Assembly (NCBI RefSeq): GCF_963576545.1
Contig: NC_083638.1
Span: forward strand, 29,535,900-29,599,899
Reading direction: 5' to 3'
Length of the DNA stretch: 64,000 bases
DNA from: Limanda limanda
Taxonomy: Eukaryota; Chordata; Actinopteri; Pleuronectiformes; Pleuronectidae
The notes beneath the pieces are model-generated. The model worked only from the letters and a program-made list of their open reading frames with translations. It did not search any database and was not told the DNA's origin. Below, one piece after another: positions 51,594 to 61,439 of the stretch (positions are counted from its first letter, which is position 1; each line of letters begins with the position of its first letter). Position numbers and translations under genes: made by a program.

Positions 51594-52142
51594 GTACATG
51601 CAATCCCCTGAACGCACATGCGCACACTTCTTTTACATGTTGCCACGTGAACGATTTCCAATTTTCCAAACGACATAAAAAGTGAATAGCCTAAGGGATT
51701 TGATTTATTTACAGACCCAAAACTAATCAGGATATGAGGCTCAATTATTAAGAGTAATATGTAAAGGGTTACTAATGCTGACAAACTGCCATCACCATCT
51801 CTGCTATCCTGTCATCTCTATCTGATGGTCTTTCAGCACATTGTGCTTTGCTTGTCATGTTTGATATTGTGTGTTAAATGTCAAAAGGCTGATGACATTG
51901 GGCTGGTTCATAGGTTCAGCAGTGGCTACAAAAATGTCACTAATGATGAGGTGAAACTGTATTCAGTTGTTGTCAAAGTGTTGACATTGTCCCTCTTTCA
52001 TCAAGTAATTCTCACAGTTTTATCCCAAAGACAGGGATCTGACATTGCTTGTATTAAATGTACTATAAATGTGAGCCCTGATTGACAGTAGGGGATGTTT
52101 AGGTCTGTGTGTGTGTTTGCTGACGCCTCTCTGTGTGTTTAG
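51594..52142. other. Cadherin intron, 549 bases
   Basis: Short intron between laminin-G exons 5 and 6. Nothing recognised inside. Open frames are by chance. Confidence 0.75.
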
Positions 52143-52266
52143 ACACCTGAACATGAGCCAGGTACTGCAGCTTGGTGGTGTGAACGAGGACATCCCCTAC
52201 ATCTACCCTCAGCTCCAGCACAAACACTTCACCGGCTGCATCCGCAACTTCATCGTGGACAGCAAG
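52143..52266 (+). CDS. Cadherin exon 6 in window: end of laminin-G 1
   Basis: This exon follows a short 549-base intron. The acceptor ctgtgtgtttag is used and one base completes the arginine codon. The 41 codons contain LNMSQVLQLGGVNED and end with FTGCIRNFIVDSK, the GC-I-R-N motif that closes nearly every laminin-G domain. The donor is aag|gtgaca in phase 0. A (CA)n microsatellite begins about 25 bases downstream of the donor. Confidence 0.93.
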
Positions 52267-52291
52267 GTGACACACTTGTGCACGCAACAGT

Positions 52292-52316
52292 GACACACAC
52301 ACACACACACACACAC
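52292..52316. repeat. (CA)n microsatellite close to a splice donor
   Basis: About 12 CA units starting 26 bases downstream of the exon 6 donor. Confidence 0.9.
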
Positions 52317-54270
52317 GTACCCACACAACCATTGGCACAGCCAGATGCAAGCAAAACTCACACCTGCACTCCAGCTGATAAATGGCTTAATAACAGGTTT
52401 CAGCATTCACAGTACCCTTGTGCCATGTGAGAGAGGGTTTTTTTATGCTTTTAGCTGTAACCTCAAAGCACTTTCAAATAGTACACAGAGTATGTGCACT
52501 CCCAGGTTGAAATGGAATGTGAACCTTTCATATGAACTTTTAAACTGACCATTCTGACTTCAAGTCAAGAGTTTCAAGCAGCTCTCGACTGCTCGGCAGG
52601 AGGCAAAAAATTAAGGGCTTCATGCTCAGCTATGACAATCTGAGCTCAACCCAAAGAAAACCCATATCTCTTCGGTATGAACACCGGCCTCGGGTATGAT
52701 AACCTTATCTAAACCTACTTCCCTCTAAAGTCAGAAACTTTGTATTCCTGCAGCAATTTTAAGTTTGGCATCAAACGCACTAAGGGAGAAATTCTGTCTT
52801 TGTGTTTCTTGAACTCTTTTGCCTGATATATCTGGTATTTAGACCTAAATGTCAGACTGAATTTCCATTGATGTAGAATGGTTAAGATGTGGAATTCTCT
52901 GATGATAAGAATTGTTTTGGGCTTATTGCTTAAATACACAATGTGTTTAGCTCACTGAGAAATTGTTATATGTTGCCAGTGCCATGTTGCTTGCAGCAGT
53001 TATGAAGTGTGTTCTACCTTCAGGTGTACGTTGAATCTGATCAGGATATTTTTAGAGGGGAACAGGAATTCTCATCTTACATAAGAGGCGGTGGAAACTT
53101 TGACAGGTTGTTTTCTCCACAGTCGGCTTGCAGCTGCATTAAACTTGGCACCAGTAACTTCTTCCAGTTGGGCTGTGAGAGCTGAGCTCTACTGGTACTG
53201 TACGAACAGATCTTGCTATAGTTTATTTTTTTATTTATTAAGCTACATTTCAAGTTGCTGAAGTGAAGGGTCTTGGATAAAAACATGCTCTGAATATCCC
53301 AATATGCAGCATGTGAGCAGGACTTGAATTAAATCTGAGTCACCTGTTTATTATTATTGTCTTGTTAAAATGATGATTTATATACAATAACATCCCCTAA
53401 ATGAAAGATGAAATGCATATAGACAAAAACAATGACAAATCTTCCTGATAGCTATTCCTCTCCCTTTACTCTGGGTATTTGCCCAAACTCGGTAATGCTA
53501 TATCTTCATTTATTTATTAAATTATTTTAACCCTGCAATCCTCAAAGTATGATACCATTGGGGTCATTCATGTATATGGACTGTAACATGAGGTTTTAAC
53601 TACCCAATGGAGATGTTTATATGTTACATTTGTATTGGCCTCCGCTTTTTGAAATGATTTTGTTCACCACAAATGTATGAAGCTGTGTATCGAGAATAAC
53701 CACAGCAACTTAGGAACAGTATGTTGTGTTAATTGATATTACCAGACCACTACCATAGGCTGGCGTTGGGCAAATCTGAAAGATAGTCACCTCAACAGTC
53801 CTCAGAAGAAGACAACAAGGTCACTCATGTGTAAAAACACAATGCTCGTGAGGATCGTGAGGAGAGAAAAGAAAAGAGAAAGAGAGAAGAAAGTCAATGG
53901 AGTCTTCAGCTCTTAGACAAACTAATGGCCAATCCTTATTCCTTTTAATGAGGTCATTTTCAGCTCTTTGCATCATTGGAATTACCTGCTCCGCACAACA
54001 CATTGGTCTGATTGCAGTGTGAGCATAATGTCACCATTATTTGGTGGTCGCTTACTTTGTGATTTTTCCATTTAGCAACCTGTTGCTAAAGACACAGACC
54101 TTGATGGCTGGTCCATCCTTTTTTCAATGACTTGAAAAAAGGCTTTTAGAGTTTAGGTCAGGATTAGGGTTAGAATGAGGGGTGACATGTGAATTCCAGT
54201 CAAGTTAGGGTTTGGAATTAATTGATCATTTTGTTACGTTAATGTCCTGTTAAGGATAGCTGCATAAACC

Positions 54271-54293
54271 TGTGTGTGTGTGTGTGTGTGTGT
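54271..54293. repeat. (GT)n microsatellite
   Basis: About 11 GT units. Confidence 0.9.
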
Positions 54294-55729
54294 TTCCTCA
54301 TTCTCTTGCTCTTCTCTAGTGGCCCACTCATGTTTAGCTGCTGGGGCCCATCTTTAATGTATCAGTGAGACACGTTGGCTTGCACATGTTTGGTTTGTTA
54401 TAAAAACCCAAAGGTTTGTGCGAAAGGGTTTTGTTCTGACAGTTATCCTCAAATGAAAAACATTGGAAGTCACTTGGTGGCTTACGCAGACTACATGTGT
54501 CTAGTTGTGTGTTGGAGCCACAGTGGCTCTGTGCTCGGTGGAAACTGTAATCTTGTTACCTCTATGAACACTATTTATCTTTATCCAGACCTTTAAATTA
54601 AGATCTCAAGAGTTGGGATAAAGAATTATGTGAGCTCCGTCTGCTCCAGCGCTAAAGGCTCGTAGTTGATGCGCTGCACCTTCACTGGAGACGTAGCGGG
54701 AGGCTGCACAAATGGTGTGTTCTAATGAGAAAAATCTGCGTGGTGCGTGTGGGCGGACATGAGGATAATAAATCTCCAAAGAGCAAGCATCAGTAGGAAT
54801 ACTAATGATTAATAATGGTGATGGACATTGTACAGTTTTTGTGTTTTTCTCAATTTTTTTCCTGTGGTGTTGCTGTTTTAATTATCACAGAATGTTCTAT
54901 TGTGAGACATTTGTTGCCATGGTAACATCATCTGTTTCATTGGAGGTATTAGGGGCTGTGTTGTGGAAAGGAGAGTTGACACTGAAATATGCTCTCACTG
55001 TGACTGACCTCTCTGTGTGTTCCCCTGTTTCCTTGCTTTTCCTCATATGCCTCTATGTTTGTCTCCGACTTTATTTCAGTCAAACTGTATATATTAGTAA
55101 ATGTCATGGTCCTGTTCCCTGGCTGTGTACTGTCTGTTCACTCTGACCTTGTCTAAATGTTCTTTCCATATATGTGTGTTTTTACATTTGCATTTTTTTT
55201 CCTGTTTTGGAGTCAGTCAGAGATACAAGATGTCCAGAACATATCAGCTGTATTAAACCTGTTTAAGTATGATGTAGTGTCTGAGGGTGTGGATGAAGAA
55301 GACACTAAAGTAGGGAGGATTTTTTTTTGTTATGAACGTGTTACTATTCTGGAGCTGGATCTTTCTCTGACTGTCATCCACCATTGTCTGTTTTCAGCTT
55401 TCTCGCCCGTTGTCCAGTCATTATTCTGCTTGTCTTCTTCCCTTCAGCTCTCCCTCTAAGATTACTGCTTTAACTTTTTTCTGTTGTTTTGACACAACTG
55501 TCACTCAAATTTTAAGTATGGAGGTGTTCAGTTACAGGGGTTCAAATTATGTTTTTTCTCGCCTTGAGTTGCAGTTCAGCATTAAGATCAATCAAGAGTT
55601 GCAGAACATTCCAGACCAGTGTTGAAAACCCGGTTTCACAGAGCCAGCCTTCTGCGCTGTAGGCTTCAGGAGAGTCATGGTCCAGATGACATTTTTCTGT
55701 TGTCGAGGCAAAATCAGAAATATATATTT

Positions 55730-57488
55730 TAAAGGAGGGGTAAGCGATTCTTTGGAATGTTTTTGAATTCCACACCAAAACTGCTCCTTTAGCTCCAGCC
55801 AACACATTGATGAATGATCAAGGTGAACCACTGATCTCAACTGTGGCAGTCGACGTTGCCACCAGAGTCTCCCCACAACAGCCAAAGACAAACCATTTGC
55901 TTTTTCAGTATTCTTTTTATTTATTAAACTGGCACCAACATGAAATCAAAACGAAACCCGACTCAAAGTGTCCAGCAGTCTATGCTTGGCAGCTCTCTTC
56001 CTTCATGAGCTTCCCTCATGTGTGTTTCTTCATACCTTTTCCTCTCAGTGTTTCTTTGTGTGTCTCTCTTCATGTGCTTCCTGTGCTCCTTCCTGTGGCA
56101 GCTCTACAGCTGCCTTACATCGGCTGCAAAGTGCCACGCAGCGCCGAGGACGGGTGTTGCTCTGCAGCGATGGTTTTTTGGGGGGGCTTTTGGATTTCCC
56201 TGCTGTTCTCCTGGAGTTTCAATTTCCCCTGAATTTTTCCCCCACATGATGAAATTGCCACATCTGCCAATCAAGTGCAAGCACACAAGCAGACAGGCAT
56301 AGGGAGAAAGAGAGGGGTAGATGATGAAGACAGAGAAATGCACGTCCGCTTTGAAAAGTCAGGCGGCCGCGTGCACCAGAACTGACGCTGCGCGCCGCTT
56401 CGGGAACCCAGCGGTGTGATCCAGGATGAGTTAACTGGCCAACTAATCTCAGCTGTGCCAATCAACACTCCCTGGTTCTCCTGAAGGTTCTCAGTAAACT
56501 CCCTCCACACCTACTAGTTGGGATTAACCACCACAGACATTTGAGTTATCTGTAGACAAAATGCACTCTCTGTATTTACACAAACTACACATTGAACGAC
56601 CAGGGCATTGTGTGTGTCTGTCTGCACTTAAAGAATCGGACAGTCAGACAATTAAGTATCGATACCTCTGCAACACCAACGTTAAATAATTAGCTGCTGC
56701 CCCCTCGGACGATGTTTCATACCGGCATGCGGTCGCTGTGGTCTGGGAGCAGTACATGTTTAACGTGAACAGGAATCTTTGCTGATCTTAAGAAGTGAGA
56801 ATGACTCTCCAAGAAACATTAACAATCGGCACAACATGATACTGGTTCTGCTGAAAGCAAAACCAAAATGAACTTTACCCACCTGACAAGCAGAGACAGA
56901 AAAACCTCTTAATCCCATTTCAATGCAATGAACTCCTGGTGGTCTCTCCTCCGTTGAAACAATCTTGGCTCTTTCATTATCTCGTTATCCTCTTTGGGTC
57001 AGCTGTAGTCTGTGGTGCTTAGCATTCTGAGCGCTACTGAAACAAATATTGGGGGTATAACTTCCTGTGAGATTGCAGTGTCAGCATTGCCTGTGGCTAA
57101 CAGTATTCATCAGTAGTGGTGTTGTGCGTTATCTGAGGCTACTTTTTTCGTTCGTCCTCCCACCCCTTGTTTGTAGAAGGCAGAACAATGATTACATTAT
57201 CACAGGTAATGTCTCCTGGTGTGTTATTAAAAATCACCTCAAGAAAAAGGACTAATATAACGTTACCTATATTGTATATCTAGGGAAATCACTGTTTCTG
57301 GCTCAGAGACCCCTTTGTACCCTTGTTGCTGATTGGCTGAAGCAGTGTTGTGCTGTTTGGGTATTCCATCTTTCTTTGTCTCCCAAACACAGACCCAGGG
57401 CTGTGTGTTCAAACCAGCGGACCGTGGGGAGATATATCAGAATTTTACCGAAAAGTGTATTGGATTTAAATTGCTTAGCCTACCTTTA
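55730..57488. mobile_element. Possible DNA element with imperfect terminal inverted repeats
   Basis: taaaggaggggtaagcgattc at the left and, reversed, taaaggtaggctaagcaattt at the right match at 16 of 21 bases. The interior holds a CpG-rich island-like spot (56364-56402). No target duplication or transposase was seen. Confidence 0.3.
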
Positions 57489-58439
57489 TTGGAAAAAAAA
57501 ATCCACAAAACATTTCGGACCAAAACAGGTTCCCTGAGGAGCAGAGGCCCATGAAGTTCTGCAGTCAGAGCCTCATCAGTCACATATGGTTGTAAAGCTG
57601 GAACATCCACAAACAGGTTTTCTTTATGTATCGCTCTCAATCATTTCTCCCCCCTGAGCTCAGACAGAGGGATAAGGTTCAGCCCCTTGTTGTGAAACTG
57701 TAATCACTGCACTCGCAGTTGTATACTTTGTATTTCAGTCTGGACTTTTAATTTAGTTTCCTGTGGACACCTTAAAGTAATTGTTCACAAATAGGGGCAG
57801 TCCACAGCTTCTTTGTGTGGGGGTACAACACTCTTTTCAGCTGATGCCACAATTTGTAATATAGGGAGGTTCAGGTGTATTTCTGCACTTAACTCAAGAG
57901 TTCTGCTCAGATGCACACACACACAAACACTACAGTCCTAAAGATGCACAGTCAAATCAATTGCACACGACAAGGTGTGTCTTTCAGTCGTTGATTGCTA
58001 ATGTCTGTATTTCACTCCTAAGCAATCAACGTGATCATTCCAATCCCTGTAGGCAGACAGGTCCTAGCTTTTAAAGGTCAGCAGCCAATAGGTGTCTGTT
58101 TGCTGGAGGTCAGAGCCAATCAGCAGCTCCCGGGCGGGCATGGCTCCCTGTCAGTTTTTACGATTCCTTCATCCTCGTGCAGCACCAACAGTCCTCGTAA
58201 AGTTTGGGCTCCGGAGGGAAGAGATGGGACATATTAATGTATTTTATGACGCACTTTTGTGGGGGACACACATTTAGCCATTCAAGGTTCTGATGTCCTT
58301 TCAGCTCTGTGCAAACGGCTGTGCTGTTTGTGTGTCCGAGGATCAGTTCAGTGCTTGGTTTCATCACTGTAGTGGGAGAGAGAGAGAGGGATGAGAGTGG
58401 AAAAGAAGAGAAGGCCACGGTGTACCCTGAGCTCGTGTC

Positions 58440-58804
58440 CGACAGCACATTTGAAAGTTTTCCTCCTCTTATTTTTCTCACTACTACTCCCCTCTGGCTA
58501 AGTACCTTCTGTGCTGTGCCATCCCCAATCCCCTCTTCTCTGCTGTAACTTTTTGCCTCCTGTTTGTAAGTTACTTACTTATTGACAACTCTTCCTTCCT
58601 CCCAATCCTCTTATCCCATCTCATCTTTCTGCACCTCTTACCAATTCTTTCCTTTCTTTTTCTCTACCCTGTCCTCTCTGGGTTTTTTACCCCTGCATCT
58701 CCTTATCTGTATCCTCTTCTCCTCTTCTTCCCATTCCTATCCTCTCATCCGCTCTAAATGTTCTACCTCTTTCTCATCTCCTCATCTGTATCTCCTCAAT
58801 TCAG
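58440..58804 (+). promoter_or_regulatory. Extended polypyrimidine tract before exon 7
   Basis: Roughly 360 bases of mainly C/T (repeated tcctct, tcttctc, ctcatct) end in the exon 7 acceptor. It is far longer than a normal acceptor tract. Known pyrimidine-tract binding proteins could act here; that is inference. Confidence 0.45.
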
Positions 58805-58985
58805 CTGTATGATTTGGGCTCCCCGGCCGATTCCCAGTCCAGCTCCCCGGGCTGCCTGACCACCGACAGCAGCTGTGTCAACATGGGCTATCCGTCCTGC
58901 GGCCGCCGGGGACGCTGTCACGGCGAGTGGGGCTCCTTCAGCTGCCAGTGTGTGCCCGGGTACACAGGACACCAGTGTGAAGAGG
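58805..58985 (+). CDS. Cadherin exon 7 in window: linker and EGF 2
   Basis: The acceptor caattcag, at the end of a roughly 350-base pyrimidine-rich tract, starts a phase-0 exon. LYDLGSPADS directly continues the preceding IVDSK and is a conserved laminin-G/EGF linker in CadN-like proteins. A second EGF-like module follows, with seven cysteines from SPGCLTTDSSC to CQCVPGYTGHQC. The exon ends one base into a codon at agagg|gtaagc. It is markedly GC- and CpG-rich (a GCGGCCGCC core) against an AT-rich intron background. Confidence 0.92.
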
Positions 58986-61272
58986 GTAAGCCCAACTTTA
59001 TTGTTTTTCCGGACTTATTTTCAACATCAACATCTAAATCTTCCATGTGCTCGGGACAGATCATGTGCTCTGTGGCCACAAACGTTAATATCTGTGAGGT
59101 TCTGCACTTAAAAATAATGGAGTCTGAGCACAGATACTTCATATAAGAAAACAGGTTTGTAGCACTGAAGTGAAATGGTGGGAAGCGTGTAGGTCTTAAA
59201 GTTTTATGTCACCAAAGGCACCCAAAGGATTTTTTTTAAGGCTTGGCCCCAATTCAGGTCACTGTGCTGAGGAGGAAACAGATGGTTTCTCACCTTAAAC
59301 ATCTTGCAAACATAAACCCACATAAATGATAATAGGTTATAATTATCATAATTACTTTTTATTCGAATATGGAAGTTTACAGCCCACATTATTATCACAC
59401 TTAAAATAAGCACAGCACCACTAGTGTCTCATGTGAGGAATCAAGAGGATAGAATGCAGCACATTACAAGCTGTTTTTTTGTCTTGCACAGTAGAGGAAC
59501 TCACTTGTCTAATTTGAAGTGTAAAGTTTTAGTCCTCAAATATCCTCCTGCACATTAAGATGGACTAGAAAACAATATGTGAAGAAATAAATTTTCTATT
59601 TCAGAAAATTTGCTAAATTTCCTTTCTTTAACAGCTGAGCTCTCAGTTGACACCCTGTTGGTCTTAAACCGCTCTCACGCTCCACAGTGCTTTCTTTTGT
59701 CAGTGAGTCATAATTAGTGTCATCTGTGGACATCTACAAACAACCGAGGGCAAGTAGACACATTTTCAATGAATAATTAAGTGGGCGAATTAATGAATAA
59801 ATGACTGAAGGAATGTGAATGAATCACGCTCCATATTCATGAGATGATTCCTATCTTTTGGAAGAAAAACAGCAAAGTCTGGAGTCAGTGGGGCAAATGG
59901 AGGGTTTTGGCAGCCAATGAGGCAGGAAGAACAAGTAGTGTGTATTATTTTGATTTTCACAAACAGGCTGTGTTTATGGGATGTTTCTTGATTACTTTTA
60001 CAGGCCCGTGAAAACACAGCCTAGATGCAATCTGGCAAGACATAGCAAAAACAACAGAGAAAAATCTGTCTAAAAAGAGAAAATACCTTCTTAATGGCCT
60101 GTTCCTTTTTAGGTGTTAAGATGCTGAGCGTTCACACAATGTCCCCACTTTGAAACCAGCTGGGGATATTTAATGCATCTCTCCATCACCATCATCTTCT
60201 GTCATCTGTCTTCTCTTTGTCTGTGTTTGAAATTGATCTATGTTCCAGATTGTGCCTGGAGACGCTTCAGCTGAAATTTTTACACCTGCTCTAGTATTTA
60301 ATTGTATTGATCATATTTTGACTATACGTTCTTACAAAAATGAAATGACCTGTCACATTTAAACATGAAAAGGTACATACATCTAGTATTGTGACTCCCC
60401 TGCACTTATGTGGCTGGTATGGTGGGGCCGTGTTGTTTCTGATACTGGTCAGACAATGAAATGTAATCCAGGGATTCCAGCTGGGGAAAAAGACATACGT
60501 TTGAACAGTAAAGTGGTTTGTAGTATTCCAATGAAGGATTACCTCCAGTACTTTAAATTCAATTAAAAGTATTTTCATGAATCCTCAAGATTCATGAAAA
60601 AATAGATCGATACAAATCTAAGTAGCAGTGAAAGAATATTCACACTGCTGAAGGAGCTTAACCTCCGGGATTTTGTCACCACACTCCTCTATACTGAGCA
60701 ATCTATGTTTGACTATGGTAAAGATTATTGGTGTAAAATTGAGACGTGCAGTTACCAGGGAAACACAACGTAAAGTTTTAAAAGATACAGCCGGTTGCCT
60801 TAAGAGAAACAAAAAAATTGACATTGCCTTCAAGCAGGATGTCCTGAACCACTCAACTTTGTGAAAGTTTCATGGAGGAGAGGAGACAAAGAGGGAGAGT
60901 TGTGGAAGCATTGGTTGGAAAGAAGAAGAAAAAAACTAGCAAATGCTATGAGATGGAAGAATGGCTTCAAGAAACATTTGAGGTGTGCTTGGTTAAGTCT
61001 GCCAGGCTTCCACAAAATCCACTTCTGGGAGCACGAGAGTAAAAAAAGAAGTCACAAGAGCACATCTTGTGTATTTTGCATATCCTGTCGAGCCTCTCTG
61101 CAGGGAATTTAGGGTCTGATTTAGCTCAAGTTACTCAAAGTCACTTCCTTCTGGAGTGAATTGTCCTCTGAATCAATACCAATGTTGCACTGCATTCAGA
61201 ACTTTAATTGTGTTTATTCTCAATTATATCCTCATCTGACTGGTTTGTGTCTTGCTTATATACCAACCCCAG
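58986..61272. other. Cadherin intron, 2.3 kb
   Basis: AT-rich. No repeat family or exon recognised. Confidence 0.7.
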
Positions 61273-61439
61273 AGGTCCCAGAGTTTTCCTTTGACGGACA
61301 CAGTCACGTGCACTACCAGTTGGCCTCCCCGCTGCCAGCCCGCAAGACGTGGGTTCAAGTCCTGGTTCGAACCCGCAAACACAGCAGCACCATCCTCACT
61401 CTCATCTCCAAGGAGCAGAGCGAATACCTGCGACTAGAG
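61273..61439 (+). CDS. Cadherin exon 8 in window: start of laminin-G 2
   Basis: The acceptor taccaaccccag leaves two bases to finish a glutamate codon. VPEFSFDGHSHVHYQL, an arginine/lysine-rich turn, and LVRTRKHSSTILTLIS follow. This is the opening of the second laminin-G domain: first strands, then the solvent-exposed V-R-T-R strand. It ends at tagag|gttagt on a codon boundary. The next exon must start in phase 0 and was not found before the window ends. The larger open frame around it (61161-61637) is intronic at both ends. Confidence 0.9.

Larger units (their letters stand above)
52267..58804. other. Cadherin intron, 6.5 kb
   Basis: Contains a (CA)n tract right after the donor, a (GT)n tract, a possible DNA element (55730-57488) and a long pyrimidine-rich 3' end (58440-58804). 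No further exon was recognised. Confidence 0.7.
6419..61439 (+). other. Type III classic cadherin (neural-cadherin-like) gene, internal part, 8 exons
   Basis: Gene-level entry. Eight + strand exons bounded by AG and GT join without a frame break: their lengths 230, 278, 215, 128, 128, 124, 181 and 167 sum to 1451 bases, which is 2 bases plus 483 codons. The domain order (NC region, Cys-rich/EGF, laminin G, EGF, laminin G) is the primitive classic cadherin domain complex of type III cadherins such as Drosophila CadN and chicken Hz-cadherin. From the family, the product is a large single-pass cell-surface adhesion protein whose cytoplasmic tail binds beta-catenin and p120. This window has neither the amino-terminal cadherin repeats nor the transmembrane and catenin-binding segments, so the gene is cut at both ends. 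The introns are 12121, 13438, 14082, 4555, 549, 6538 and 2287 bases. The family call is firm; which paralogue is present cannot be decided from this piece. Confidence 0.88.

Noticed and set aside
61350..61380. tRNA-like B-box (ggttcgaacccg)
   Set aside because: It lies in coding exon 8, with no A-box or cloverleaf around it.
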